NCBI GenBank assembly: GCA_040797845.1
Contig: JBFNFA010000002.1
Coordinates: 62,001-126,000, forward strand
Origin: Clostridium_AW sp040797845
Lineage (GTDB): Bacteria; Bacillota; Clostridia; Clostridiales; Clostridiaceae
Direction: 5' to 3'
DNA: 64,000 bases
The notes under the pieces were generated by a model. It was not told the DNA's origin. It did not search any database and was given only the letters and a program-made list of their open reading frames with translations. Positions 7,899-17,583 of this stretch are shown here, piece after piece. Made by a program: the position numbers and the translations under genes. Each line of letters opens with the position of its first letter. The stretch's first letter is position 1.

Positions 7899-9590
7899 AT
7901 GAAGGATATAAATAAGGGTAATATGAAAATTAAAACAAAATTATTTTTAGTGTTAACTTTAGTAACTGCACTTATTTTATCAATGATTGCTACTAATTTT
8001 TATACACTATCAAAATTAAATGGAGATGCTACTGCTATAAACTTATCGGGCAGTGAAAGAATGAGAAGCTATAAGTTAGCTTATAGCACTAACTCATACA
8101 TATACGAAATAGATTCTACAAAAAAATCTCAACTAAAAGAAGATATATTAAAGGAGATAAATACCTTTGATAAAATATTAATTGGCTTAGAAAAGGGAGA
8201 TAGTGAATTAAATCTAATACCGATAAAGGATGAGTACAGCATTGAAAAACTAAACTCTATCAATAGTGAATGGAGTAAAATGAAAGAAACATATAATTCG
8301 ATTATCAATACAGAAGATATAAATTCACAAAAAAATAATTCTCAATACATAAGTGAAAATGTTAATGATATTGTAGGAGAAATTAATGAATTAGTTAATA
8401 ATCTTGATGATATTTCAGCTAAAAAAGTAACTTTCTCTAAAAACATTAGTATTGTATTTTTCTTAATTGCAGTGGGTATTTTACTATTTATCTTTACATT
8501 CATAATAAATACTATAATAACGCCAATTGAGAATATAAAAAACAATATGAAAGATATAGCCTCTGGAGAGGGGGACCTAACAAAAAGAATACTTATAAAA
8601 AGCAATGATGAAATAGGAGAATTGGCCTTAGGGTTTAATTCCTTTGTGGAAAATATTCATAATATAGTGTCTAACGTGGTTATAACTACAAAAAATACAA
8701 AGGAAACTTCAGAGCAAATATCAGCTATAGCTATTCAAAACATGGAAGCTACTGAAACCATCTCATTATCTGCACAAAGTGTTTCCATTGGAAGTAATAC
8801 GCAAACTAATGAGATTGAAAATTTGTTTTCTAAAGTAGAAGAGGTAACAAATGAAATTAAAGAAATAAATACTATAATCAAAAATGTATCAGGTAACTCA
8901 AAACAATCAGAGCAGGAAGCTCTAAATGGAAATAATAAAATTGAAGAGACAAAAGAGCAGCTAGATTTAGTAAGAGAAACTATAAATGAAATGGATGGAA
9001 AGATGACATTATTGGATACTAACTCAAGGGAGATAAGTAAAATAATTGAGTTAATAACTAACATCTCGAGTCAAACTAATTTACTTGCCCTCAATGCTTC
9101 TATAGAGGCAGCAAGAGCTGGTGAGCTTGGTAAAGGATTTGCTGTAGTAGCTGAAGAAGTAAGAAAACTTGCTGATGAAACAGAGGATGCGGCAAGACAA
9201 ATAGTACCTTTTATTAAGGAAGTTCAAGGAAATGTCTATTCTATAAAAAACAACATGGGGGAAGTTACAAAAGAATTAGATAAAGAATTCGCCGTATTAA
9301 ATGAAACCATAAATACTCTACATATTATACTAGAGGGAAGCAAAAACACTGTTTTAGGAATAGATAATGCGAAAGGTATAATGATGAATTTAGATAATAA
9401 CCTTGAAAATATAAAAGAAATCTTTATAGATATAATGAATATAACAAGGGAAAATTCAGCAAATATGCAAAACGTAGCTGCAGCCGCAGAAGAGCAATCT
9501 GCATCTTCAGAGGAAATGTCTTCTTCTATAGACAATTTATTTTCTATGATCTTAGATTTACATAATAAAGTATCTGGTTTTAGGGTGTAA
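7899..9590 (+). CDS. Methyl-accepting chemotaxis protein with PilJ/NarX-type sensor
   Basis: 563 residues from the ATG at 7899, picked because GGGAGG lies 8 bp before it. TM1 is about 14-36. The extracellular region carries LSGSERMR (49-56), the signature of the PilJ/NarX-like four-helix sensor. TM2 is about 184-206, then HAMP (207-260) and a cytoplasmic coiled coil with the conserved hairpin tip QTNLLALNASIEAAR (392-406) that contacts CheA and CheW. It would relay an external small-ligand signal to the flagellar chemotaxis machinery. It is monocistronic and ends in a strong terminator. Confidence 0.92.
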   Translation: MKDINKGNMKIKTKLFLVLTLVTALILSMIATNFYTLSKLNGDATAINLSGSERMRSYKLAYSTNSYIYEIDSTKKSQLKEDILKEINTFDKILIGLEKGDSELNLIPIKDEYSIEKLNSINSEWSKMKETYNSIINTEDINSQKNNSQYISENVNDIVGEINELVNNLDDISAKKVTFSKNISIVFFLIAVGILLFIFTFIINTIITPIENIKNNMKDIASGEGDLTKRILIKSNDEIGELALGFNSFVENIHNIVSNVVITTKNTKETSEQISAIAIQNMEATETISLSAQSVSIGSNTQTNEIENLFSKVEEVTNEIKEINTIIKNVSGNSKQSEQEALNGNNKIEETKEQLDLVRETINEMDGKMTLLDTNSREISKIIELITNISSQTNLLALNASIEAARAGELGKGFAVVAEEVRKLADETEDAARQIVPFIKEVQGNVYSIKNNMGEVTKELDKEFAVLNETINTLHIILEGSKNTVLGIDNAKGIMMNLDNNLENIKEIFIDIMNITRENSANMQNVAAAAEEQSASSEEMSSSIDNLFSMILDLHNKVSGFRV

Positions 9591-9591
9591 A

Positions 9592-9620
9592 AAGAGCTGA
9601 GCATTATATGCTCAGCTCTT
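9592..9620 (+). terminator. Intrinsic terminator
   Basis: 13-bp perfect stem AAGAGCTGAGCAT / ATGCTCAGCTCTT with a 3-base loop, then AGTTTTT. It begins next to the MCP stop codon and can also serve the convergent cobalt operon. Confidence 0.9.
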
Positions 9621-9681
9621 AGTTTTTAAGCTTTTAGATTTTAATTTAATTATCTTTCAAAGCATTATATTTCTTAAGTAT

Positions 9682-10098
9682 TTAAGCAGATTCTACATTT
9701 TTATCTTTACGTTTATAAAATATTCCTCCTACTGCCGCAAATGCAATCAAAACTCCACCGATTTTAATCCATTTAGAACCTTTATGGTGGTGACTTACTT
9801 CTTCTCCTACTTTCCACTTAACTTTATGTCCCATCCCATCATCTGCAACAATGTAGACTACACCGGAATCTTTATCGTATTTAAACTGTCCATTTTCATC
9901 TAGTTTTCCTCTTTTAATTTCTTTGTCATTAGCATCGTATAATATTATTTCAGTCTTCTCTGAAAAGCTTCCATCATCATAATGAACCTTTATAATTCCA
10001 TCTTCTACTGACTCTATAGCTAACTTATGGGCATAAACAGGTGTAGTGAATAATAGTAACATAATACTTACAAGAAAAAACATTTTTAAATTCTTCAT
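9682..10098 (-). CDS. NikL/CbiL-like accessory protein of the cobalt ECF transporter
   Basis: 138 residues: signal peptide (1-23, ending VYA), an extracellular beta-rich domain (24-103), a His cluster SHHHKGSK (about 103-108) and a C-terminal transmembrane helix (111-127) followed by KRKDKN. This layout matches NikL-type accessory subunits of nickel/cobalt ECF transporters rather than the two-helix CbiN. It is the last gene of the cbi operon, 50 bp after cbiO. It probably helps metal capture or complex assembly at the outer face. Substrate is inferred to be cobalt from the B12 riboswitch. Confidence 0.65.
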   Translation of the reverse strand: MKNLKMFFLVSIMLLLFTTPVYAHKLAIESVEDGIIKVHYDDGSFSEKTEIILYDANDKEIKRGKLDENGQFKYDKDSGVVYIVADDGMGHKVKWKVGEEVSHHHKGSKWIKIGGVLIAFAAVGGIFYKRKDKNVESA

Positions 10099-10147
10099 AA
10101 TTTAAAATTCCTCCTAATTTCTTATGATATAGCACATGCTATACCAA

Positions 10148-10957
10148 TTAATTTTCTTTTTTAAAAAGTTTTGTTAATAGTTCTTTTGCTTTATTTATGT
10201 TTTTAGGTCTCATAGAAGTATTAGAAAAAATTTCGTATAAATTAGGAGTTTTCAATTTTGCTTCCTCCATTAAAACTTCATTCTCTAATATATCTATAGA
10301 TCCTTGAGCCAAAACTTTACCCTCTTTTAAAATAATGCATTCATCTGCCCAACTATAGACAATATCTACATCATGGGTAGTAATAATCAGGGTCCGTCCC
10401 TTACTATTTAGCTTTTCTAGAATGTATATAAATTGCTGTAATGAATATGGATCTAGCCCCGAAAAGGGTTCATCAAATATCATAATCTCTGGTTCCATAG
10501 CTAAAACTCCTGCTATAGCAACTTTCTTTTTTTGTCCAAGACTTAGGTTATAGGGTTGACGATGCTTTAAATCTTGAATACCTATTAAGCTTAATGAATT
10601 ATCAACAGCTTTTTCTACTTCCTCTTCTTTGTAACCTAAGTTTCTAGGTCCAAAAGCTACATCTTCATATACAGTAGTAGAAAATAATTGATCATCTGGA
10701 TTATCAAACACAATCCCCACAATTTTTCTAATATCATATAGACTTTCTTTGCAAACAGAAATGCCTTTAATTTTAACAGAACCCTTCTGCGGCAGAATCA
10801 ACCCATTAAAATGTTGTAATAAAGTAGACTTGCCACTACCATTAGCCCCTAATATAGCTATCTTCCTTTGCTGCTTTATATCTATTGATATATCTTGCAA
10901 TGCAATAGTTTCATGGGTGTAAGCATAACTTAAATTTTTGATTTCTACTATCTCCAT
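10148..10957 (-). CDS. cbiO: Cobalt ECF transporter ATPase CbiO
   Basis: Energy-coupling ATPase. Walker A GANGSGKST is at about residues 37-45, the ABC signature is LSLGQ, and Walker B is IMIFDEPFSGLDP. The ATG at 10957 overlaps the cbiQ stop as TAATG, a usual coupling arrangement; an ATG four codons upstream (10969) is less likely. Length 269 residues fits CbiO. The protein would pair with itself beneath CbiQ and drive uptake of cobalt held by CbiM. Confidence 0.92.
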   Translation of the reverse strand: MEIVEIKNLSYAYTHETIALQDISIDIKQQRKIAILGANGSGKSTLLQHFNGLILPQKGSVKIKGISVCKESLYDIRKIVGIVFDNPDDQLFSTTVYEDVAFGPRNLGYKEEEVEKAVDNSLSLIGIQDLKHRQPYNLSLGQKKKVAIAGVLAMEPEIMIFDEPFSGLDPYSLQQFIYILEKLNSKGRTLIITTHDVDIVYSWADECIILKEGKVLAQGSIDILENEVLMEEAKLKTPNLYEIFSNTSMRPKNINKAKELLTKLFKKEN

Positions 10958-11712
10958 TAGAACCACCACTTTTCAATAATATGTAGTAAAATTACGCTGC
11001 TTATAAAAAAAATAGATTTTAATATATCAATTATTGTAATTCTCTTTGGTTTTGATGTAGGCATCTTTCCATTAAATCCTCGTGAAGCCATAGCTCTATA
11101 TACCTTTTCTGAAGTATCAATAGATTTCACCAACATTCCTCCCATGATTTCCCCATGAATCTTAAAGGAGTTTTTATGAAATCTCGGTTGAAATAATCTT
11201 GATTTTAAAGACTTATAAAATTGGCTAAGTCTTTCACTGAGTATGAACACATAACGCCAAGATAAAAAAATGATTGTAATAAAAGAGCTAGGCAATTTCA
11301 TATGAGCCAAACCATTTAATAGCACTGGTACAGGTTGACTAAAAAACATAATAAACATAATAAATAAAGCATTTAAGCTCTTAAAAATCAATAATAAAGC
11401 TAGGGTCCTTCTCTCCTGAGTTGGTGGAATTCCTCCACCTATCATTATAGGTAAGGACATTAAAAGTAAAAAAGGTAGAAAACATACTACTCTTATGGCA
11501 ATTTGCTTAATAGAAACTCCCATGGACAGTACAATTGCTGTTAAAATAGCAAAAGATAATATTAACAATAAAGGTGTTTTTAGAAAAACTAAGCTAAAAA
11601 CCATTATTATACATGAAATAGTCTTTGTTCTTGATTCCCAATGATGAATCCAAGAATCTTTTGCTGTAGTTGGTATAGCGTTTTTTATTGATGGTATAGA
11701 CTTTAATGCCAT
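10957..11712 (-). CDS. cbiQ: Cobalt ECF transporter transmembrane subunit CbiQ
   Basis: 251 residues with about five transmembrane helices. The coupling-helix motif AMASRGFNG near residue 210 carries the conserved Ala-Arg-Gly that docks on the ATPase. The gene is 13 bp downstream of cbiM and overlaps cbiO by one base, forming a tight operon. The T-component couples ATP hydrolysis by CbiO to movement of CbiM. Confidence 0.9.
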   Translation of the reverse strand: MALKSIPSIKNAIPTTAKDSWIHHWESRTKTISCIIMVFSLVFLKTPLLLILSFAILTAIVLSMGVSIKQIAIRVVCFLPFLLLMSLPIMIGGGIPPTQERRTLALLLIFKSLNALFIMFIMFFSQPVPVLLNGLAHMKLPSSFITIIFLSWRYVFILSERLSQFYKSLKSRLFQPRFHKNSFKIHGEIMGGMLVKSIDTSEKVYRAMASRGFNGKMPTSKPKRITIIDILKSIFFISSVILLHIIEKWWF

Positions 11713-11725
11713 AAGAGAACTCCTT

Positions 11726-12352
11726 TTATAAATTTAAATTTTCTACATAGTTTTCTAAAACCTTAGGCCTTACGCGATATATAAAACTTATGGTAATTGC
11801 CGTAATAAAACTTTCTAAAATAGCTAGAGGCAAATGGCCTAAAACTAGAACATTAATAACTGAAAAAAATCCTTCACTATATGTGTTATTGGTAAAAAAT
11901 AATACAGTTACTAAAATCAAAACAGTAATTAATACAGATAATGCACCTACTAAGGCTGCACTAAGAGTAATTGATTTCTTTTTCTTCATGGATCTAGAAA
12001 ATACTTTATGAGCCATAATGGCTGGTAACCCTACCATTATGGTATTCATCCCCAGAGTAGTCAGCCCACCATGTTGAAATATGACGGCTTGGAGTAAAAG
12101 GCCTATAAACACTGCAATTGTACTTCGCCTACCTAAAATAATCCCTAAAAGTCCTCCTAATAAAGGATGCACTGAACTAGGCCCTACTGGAAAACTTATA
12201 AGAGCAAATGTAAAAAAAGTCGCTGTCATAAGGCTAATTTTAGGAATTTCATCTTCTTTTATGTTTCTAAATGAGTTAACTACCATCCCACCTGCTACTA
12301 CTGATGTAACTGCAACTGCTGGTAAATTTAAAACACCATCGGACAAGTGCAT
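11726..12352 (-). CDS. cbiM: Cobalt ECF transporter substrate-binding subunit CbiM
   Basis: 208 residues, about seven hydrophobic helices. It begins MHLSDGVL, matching the CbiM/NikM start in which the N-terminal amine and His2 coordinate the metal, so this start is secure. First gene of the operon, transcribed through a cobalamin riboswitch and terminator. The riboswitch points to Co2+ rather than Ni2+ as substrate, since cobalt feeds B12 synthesis. Confidence 0.92.
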   Translation of the reverse strand: MHLSDGVLNLPAVAVTSVVAGGMVVNSFRNIKEDEIPKISLMTATFFTFALISFPVGPSSVHPLLGGLLGIILGRRSTIAVFIGLLLQAVIFQHGGLTTLGMNTIMVGLPAIMAHKVFSRSMKKKKSITLSAALVGALSVLITVLILVTVLFFTNNTYSEGFFSVINVLVLGHLPLAILESFITAITISFIYRVRPKVLENYVENLNL

Positions 12353-12383
12353 AATAATCCCCTCCCTTCTTATTTCTTCTCAT

Positions 12384-12415
12384 AAAAAATAGCCTATACT
12401 CCCTGGTATAGGCTA
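12384..12415 (-). terminator. Riboswitch-controlled intrinsic terminator
   Basis: 10-bp perfect stem TAGCCTATAC / GTATAGGCTA with a 6-base loop. Six T residues follow on the minus strand, just before cbiM. It is the likely expression platform of the upstream cobalamin riboswitch. Confidence 0.85.
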
Positions 12416-12520
12416 TAAAAATACTGCTTGTCTATAATTAAATATGATTGTAATAAATCACTTCAAAACAAGTCAACGTATTTTTAATTCATACACCGTG
12501 AATAAAAAACACTGGAAATT

Positions 12521-12671
12521 ATAGAAGCAGGTCTCCTGACTTAGGTTCATCGTTATTTATACCTTCCCAGATAACATCTAGTGGCAATTTAAAAATAACT
12601 TCCCATTACAGTGGCGGGACCGTGTTGGATTTTCACCAACTTCCCTTTTAATTTATAAATAAAACTTCTAT
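12521..12671 (-). promoter_or_regulatory. Cobalamin (B12) riboswitch
   Basis: On the minus strand the conserved blocks appear in order: AGGGAAGTTGGTGAAAATCC, CGGTCCCGCCACTGTAA, a GGGAAG block, and the B12-box end AGTCAGGAGACCTGC. P1 is ATAGAAG (12665-12671) with CTTCTAT (12521-12527). It lies about 170 bp upstream of cbiM with a terminator between, so adenosylcobalamin should shut off cobalt uptake. The remaining part of 12353-12834 is AT-rich and holds nothing else recognisable. Confidence 0.95.
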
Positions 12672-12834
12672 AAAACTATTTCATTCGGGTTCAGTATAAC
12701 ATCCATTTAATACAAAATCAACCTTATTTGTATAATTAATTATATAATGGATTTTTATTATATTCTATAATTACAATGCTAGTTATAAAATAAAGACAGT
12801 CATAATAAATATTCAAATAATTATATAGAAAGCT

Positions 12835-14535
12835 TTATTCCTTAATCTTAAACACATTTACTTCTTTTAATAATTCATTAGTTAATCTACCTAAATCCGT
12901 AGCCGTTCTTGCTACCTCTTCTGCTGAAAAATTCATTTCCTGTGAAGAAGCTGCTATTTGTTCTGAGGAAGCGGATATCTCCTCAGCAATAGATGATGCT
13001 CCTACTATCTTTTCAAATATACTATTCTTCTCTTCATCTATAGCTGTTGCTGATTTATTTAAAGTATTTATCTTAGGTACTATTTCTTCAATAGATATAA
13101 TAATATTTTCAAAAGAATCCAATGAATCCTTTATTACATAGGAAGAATCCTTTAATTCTTTATCTATATCACTAGTTGACTGTACAATATTTTTAGTCTC
13201 TTTTGATATTTCACTTATGAGAACACTTATATTGTTTGAGGACTTTTTACTTTGTTCTGCTAATTTTCGTATTTCCTCCGCAACTACTGCGAATCCTTTG
13301 CCGGATTCCCCTGCCCTTGCAGCTTCAATTGCCGCATTTAATGAAAGTAAATTTGTTTGCTCAGATATATTATTTATAAGTATAGTTATCTCATCTATTT
13401 TATTTATATTTTTACCCAAGCTGTCTATCTTCCCTACAAAATTTTCAAAGGATTGTTCCACATATTCAAAGGAGCCCTCTAAGTTTTTCATCTTATTGCT
13501 ACTTCCATTAGCAGTATCAGCAATTTCATTTGAAACATTGTTCACTTCATTTAATCTATTAATCACTTCTTTAATGTTGTTGTCAAATCTATCTAATATA
13601 CTAATTATGCCCACTAAATTTTCCGCTTGCTCCCCAGTACCCTTTGCCACACCATTTATAGCAGTTGACACATTCTCAGAAGAGGAAGCCATTTCCTCTG
13701 AAACTGCACTTAAATTCTCACATGATGCATTTATTAAATTGCTTTTCTCCTTTAAGCTTTTTATAATATTTCCAAAATTATTTATTGTACTTTGTATATA
13801 CATTTTCATTTTTTCAAATTCATTTCTTCCATCTTCTTTAAGTTCTAAATCTAGATTTCCTGAGGACATTTCTTTTAATGTATTGTCTATTTCTTTTAAA
13901 AATCTTTTAAAATTTTTCACAGTACTCATAGATAATAGAGCAAAAATTATTATACAAGAAGCTATAATTATTAGAAGTATAGCTCTATTGCTAATAAATA
14001 TTTCATTACTTTCCCTCTTATGTTTTTCTGCCAATTTAATATTGTAATCTTGAAAATCATTTAGGAAACTTTCTATTTGTATCCCCATTTCTGTTATTTT
14101 ATCTGCTTCTTCTTTTGATAAGGGATCCCCCCCTTTAGATGACATAACGGATTTTTTTGCTATATCTAAATAAGTCTTATAGCTTTCTTCAAAAGTCTTT
14201 AGATATTTTAATTGTGTTTCATCAGAATTAGACTTGTACTCATTAATGTTTTTTATTATTCTCTTATCACTTTCATCTATACGCTGCATATAAACTTCAT
14301 CAAAATTTAAATCTGCATTAGCACAGTTTAATCTTATTAACACAAAATTTTCTCTTATTTCAGATATGTTAGTGATAGGAATCAACCCATCTTCATAGAT
14401 AGCTAAAGCATTATCATTGATTCTAGCTATACTAGTTATGCCATACGCCCCAATAATCAAGTTAGAGATTATCGCAATAATTGACAAAATTATCATAGTA
14501 GTAGATACTTTCAAATTCTTAAATAATTTTTTCAA
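12835..14535 (-). CDS. Methyl-accepting chemotaxis protein with four-helix-bundle sensor
   Basis: 566 residues from the TTG at 14535, preferred because GGGAGGGAG lies just before it; the upstream ATG at 14574 has no ribosome site. TM1 about 11-33, an extracellular helical sensor of the 4HB_MCP type (about 38-180), TM2 about 185-205, HAMP, then the signalling coiled coil with the tip QTNLLSLNAAIEAARAGE. Ligand unknown. It is transcribed alone, upstream of the B12 riboswitch region and on the same strand. Confidence 0.9.
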   Translation of the reverse strand: MKKLFKNLKVSTTMIILSIIAIISNLIIGAYGITSIARINDNALAIYEDGLIPITNISEIRENFVLIRLNCANADLNFDEVYMQRIDESDKRIIKNINEYKSNSDETQLKYLKTFEESYKTYLDIAKKSVMSSKGGDPLSKEEADKITEMGIQIESFLNDFQDYNIKLAEKHKRESNEIFISNRAILLIIIASCIIIFALLSMSTVKNFKRFLKEIDNTLKEMSSGNLDLELKEDGRNEFEKMKMYIQSTINNFGNIIKSLKEKSNLINASCENLSAVSEEMASSSENVSTAINGVAKGTGEQAENLVGIISILDRFDNNIKEVINRLNEVNNVSNEIADTANGSSNKMKNLEGSFEYVEQSFENFVGKIDSLGKNINKIDEITILINNISEQTNLLSLNAAIEAARAGESGKGFAVVAEEIRKLAEQSKKSSNNISVLISEISKETKNIVQSTSDIDKELKDSSYVIKDSLDSFENIIISIEEIVPKINTLNKSATAIDEEKNSIFEKIVGASSIAEEISASSEQIAASSQEMNFSAEEVARTATDLGRLTNELLKEVNVFKIKE

Positions 14536-14873
14536 TTTACTCCCTCCCCAAAATGTTTTAACAATATACTGCAATAAATTGATTATATTACCAAATACTC
14601 TTTAAACAAATTATACCATGTTTATCTGCATTTCTCATTGTTTTTTCAGAATATTTTATATTATTATATTCTTTTGTCATTTATCCCTCGTAATGTTTTA
14701 ATATATTTTATAATTAAATTTTAAATTATATTAATTTCTTTTAAATACAACTTTGAAATATATTAAATTTATGATATAATATTCTAGATTTTGTAAAAAT
14801 ATAGAACATATATTTATCATGAAAACCAAAATTTAGATTAATATATAATCAATTATTTAAAGGAGGAAAATTT
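14536..14873. other. AT-rich divergent intergenic region
   Basis: 338 bp between the divergent MCP and small membrane protein genes. Apart from the plus-strand promoter at 14753-14780 it holds no repeat or gene that I can recognise. Confidence 0.5.
14753..14780 (+). promoter_or_regulatory. Promoter of the four-helix membrane protein gene
   Basis: TTGAAA (14753-14758), a 16-bp spacer and a perfect TATAAT (14775-14780), about 94 bp before the start codon. Confidence 0.5.
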
Positions 14874-15251
14874 ATGAACGAACAAAAAGCGCTAAATTCT
14901 ATAAGAAATGCATGGATGTGGGCAACTTTTTCTAGTTCTGTAATGTTTATTTTGTTTATATTATCTCAAGTAGGTATTATGGATGTGTACATGAACTATT
15001 TGATCATTATTGATATTCTTCTAGTATTAGGACTAGCATTTGGAGTATATAAAAAGAGTAGAGTGTGTGCAATATTACTATTTATTTACTTTATATTAGA
15101 CAAAATTATTGTGACAATTTCCCAAGGAAGAGCTCCCAGTACTGTATGGTTAATTATAGCTGGTGGAATTTATGTACAAGGAATTAGAGGAACATTTTAT
15201 TATCATAAAAATATGAAAGATAAAGAAAGTACATCAATGGAATTTTATTAA
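14874..15251 (+). CDS. Small integral membrane protein, function unknown
   Basis: 125 residues with four hydrophobic segments (about 13-30, 38-57, 64-82 and 88-104) and short charged loops; the C-terminus is hydrophilic. An excellent AAAGGAGGAAAA ribosome site lies before the ATG and a consensus promoter upstream, so this is a real, probably well-expressed gene. I do not recognise the family. It is monocistronic with a terminator 30 bp after the stop. Nothing in the neighbouring chemoreceptors explains its role. Confidence 0.75.
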   Translation: MNEQKALNSIRNAWMWATFSSSVMFILFILSQVGIMDVYMNYLIIIDILLVLGLAFGVYKKSRVCAILLFIYFILDKIIVTISQGRAPSTVWLIIAGGIYVQGIRGTFYYHKNMKDKESTSMEFY

Positions 15252-15281
15252 AATTTATACATCAAACTTACTTAAAAATAG

Positions 15282-15309
15282 ATACCAGAACAAATTAATG
15301 TTCTGGTAT
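15282..15309 (+). terminator. Intrinsic terminator (convergent genes)
   Basis: 11-bp perfect stem ATACCAGAACA / TGTTCTGGTAT with a 6-base loop, followed by TTACTTTT. Confidence 0.85.
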
Positions 15310-15353
15310 TTACTTTTACATAATCACTGTTTACTTATTTTATATTTTAAATT

Positions 15354-17411
15354 TTAAATTTTAAATTTCTCTGTCTCTTCATTAAGTTTTTCTGCTACTT
15401 CTTTTAGATCAAAAGAAAAACTTGATAATTCAGAAGCTCCCGCAGTCATCTCCTCTGCTGAAGCTGCTATCTCCTCTGAAGCTGCAGCATTTTTCTCAGA
15501 TACTAAAGATATAGTTTTTACCTTCTCTAATACTATTTCCTTAGATTCTACAGTGTTTTCAACAGATTTATATAAGTCATCTACTAAAGGAGCTATATCA
15601 ACTACAGAATTTAACATATCATTTAAAGATACTTTAGTGTTTTCAGCTATGCCTGTCTGATCCTCTACAAGATTTTTAACACTATTAGAGGTTTCCATTA
15701 CATTGTCAGTTTCATTTTTTATATTATGTACTAAACCTTGAATTTCAGAAATAGAGTTCTTTGATTGCTCGGCCAAATTTCTAACTTGATCTGCTACTAC
15801 AGCAAAACCTCTTCCTGCCTCACCAGCTCTAGCCGCTTCTATAGCTGCATTTAAAGCTAAAAGATTTGTTTGTTCTGATATATTATTTATAACATCAGTT
15901 ATGCTGCCTATTTTTAACACACTAATATTTAATCCACTAATCTTATTGGACACTACATCGAAAGCATCTTTTATATTTTCTATAGATTTTAATAAATTAT
16001 CTATTTCTTCTTTTCCTACTCTAGCTTTATTTTCTGTTTCATTAGAAGTATTTTTTATAATAACTATCTTTTCATGAATATTTTGAAGCTCTTCAGATAA
16101 ATCAGCCATATAATTTACAGTCTCCATCAAATCCCCTGTTTGTTCTGAAGATCCTTGTGCTATATCCTGTACCGCTAAAGCTACCTCTGAAGTAATATTA
16201 GTCATTCTATCTGCATTGTCATTTAAATTTTGGGATCTAATATTTACTTTATCACTTTCATTTTTTATAATGCCTATAGTATGTTTTAAGCTATAACACA
16301 TCTCTTTAAAGCCTTTTGCTAAAATTCCTAATTCATCATCATTTTTAACGTTAATCTCTACATCGAATTCACCCTTAGATACTCTTTCTGATACCTGAAC
16401 CAGATCATTAATAGGATTAATAATACTTTTAGATACAGATATCATAATTAATGCTAATAAAATAAAACATATTATAGATATTACAATTATAATGGTTCCC
16501 ATTTCTTTTATGGCATTTTCTACATTTTCCATAGAAAGCCCTATGTTCAATGCTCCTATATGAATTCCAGATTTATATAGAGGAACTAATACGTCATAAA
16601 CCTCTATACTATCTTTATATAGAATAGTTGAAGAATATGGTTCACTGTCCACTGCTGCACTCTTACTACCTATATCATCTACGGTGTTGCCAATTCTATC
16701 CCTCTCACTATGAGCGGTAATTTTTAAATTCTTATCTATAATCAATGCATACTCCATACCTTCATCTTTTGCCAAATCATCCAATAGCTTTTGTAGATCC
16801 ATGCTATTGCTCATTTCTTCGACTTTATTGGCAAGCATGCCTATTTGTATAACCCCTCCGCCATTTTTCCTAACATATCCATATTTATAATAATTATTAT
16901 CATCTACACTTTTCCTTATTTCCTCCATAAATTCATCTTTCTCACCTTTTATAATAGGGAGAACCATCTCTTGATCATTATAGCTAGTATTTATAATAGC
17001 AGGTATATTAGAATATATAACCTTTCCTGATGCATCTGATACATTAATTTCATCTATATTAAAGGTTTTTGCTATATTTTTTAGATAGTCATTATTCATA
17101 GATGATATATTCCCATTTACTAATTTACCTATATTTCTAATATTATCTTCTACAATTTTATTTAATTCAGTTAAGATTTCTTCATTTTTCCCAATATCAT
17201 TGGATACTTGCTTTGCTAAATTCATACCATCCATTCTCATCTGATCCATTATCTTTCTCTTAGATACGTTTATTGCTGCACCTGATAATATGGAAATTAT
17301 GATTAGCATTATAACTAATGGCGTCATTAAGGTTTTAGATTTAATAGATTTTTTGTTACTTTTATTTTTTATTAGCTTTATTTTCTTCACTGTGCCTTTC
17401 AACCTCCTCAT
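15354..17411 (-). CDS. Methyl-accepting chemotaxis protein with Cache-type sensor
   Basis: Up to 685 residues. TM1 is about 31-49. The extracellular domain (50-305) has two PAS-like modules typical of double Cache, with INVSDASGKVIYS near 123-135 and ALIIDKNLKITAHS near 222-235. TM2 is about 306-326, then HAMP and a signalling domain with tip QTNLLALNAAIEAARAGE. The start is ambiguous: AGGAGG lies inside the first codons, so the GTG at 17390 may be used instead of the ATG at 17411. A 22-codon reading frame with its own ribosome site overlaps this start (17362-17430). Confidence 0.9.
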   Translation of the reverse strand: MRRLKGTVKKIKLIKNKSNKKSIKSKTLMTPLVIMLIIISILSGAAINVSKRKIMDQMRMDGMNLAKQVSNDIGKNEEILTELNKIVEDNIRNIGKLVNGNISSMNNDYLKNIAKTFNIDEINVSDASGKVIYSNIPAIINTSYNDQEMVLPIIKGEKDEFMEEIRKSVDDNNYYKYGYVRKNGGGVIQIGMLANKVEEMSNSMDLQKLLDDLAKDEGMEYALIIDKNLKITAHSERDRIGNTVDDIGSKSAAVDSEPYSSTILYKDSIEVYDVLVPLYKSGIHIGALNIGLSMENVENAIKEMGTIIIVISIICFILLALIMISVSKSIINPINDLVQVSERVSKGEFDVEINVKNDDELGILAKGFKEMCYSLKHTIGIIKNESDKVNIRSQNLNDNADRMTNITSEVALAVQDIAQGSSEQTGDLMETVNYMADLSEELQNIHEKIVIIKNTSNETENKARVGKEEIDNLLKSIENIKDAFDVVSNKISGLNISVLKIGSITDVINNISEQTNLLALNAAIEAARAGEAGRGFAVVADQVRNLAEQSKNSISEIQGLVHNIKNETDNVMETSNSVKNLVEDQTGIAENTKVSLNDMLNSVVDIAPLVDDLYKSVENTVESKEIVLEKVKTISLVSEKNAAASEEIAASAEEMTAGASELSSFSFDLKEVAEKLNEETEKFKI

Positions 17412-17430
17412 AAAATATCAACTTTTTCAT
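17362..17430 (-). CDS. Possible overlapping leader peptide of the Cache MCP gene
   Basis: 22 codons (MKKLIFYEEVERHSEENKAN and two more Lys) with AAGGAG 7 bp before the ATG at 17430. It overlaps the N-terminal codons of the MCP in another frame. It may couple or tune MCP translation, or be chance. No homologue is known to me. Confidence 0.25.
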   Translation of the reverse strand: MKKLIFYEEVERHSEENKANKK

Positions 17431-17583
17431 CCAACTACTCCTTTCTTTAATACTTATATTGTCGAATAAAATACAAATATTTTTAATAATAGTTTCATAT
17501 TTTGACATTTTATGCTGTATTTTTTATTTATATTAAAAAAAATCTAAAAAGCTAATTAATCACCTATAAATTATTCCAAAAAG

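Noticed and set aside
12521..12671. Nickel-type control of the ECF operon
   Set aside because: The upstream element is clearly a cobalamin riboswitch, so cobalt is the better call even though the accessory protein is NikL-like.
13217..14047. 276-codon open frame on the plus strand
   Set aside because: Antisense to a well-supported MCP gene; lacks a ribosome site and recognisable protein features. Biased codon use of the receptor opens this frame.
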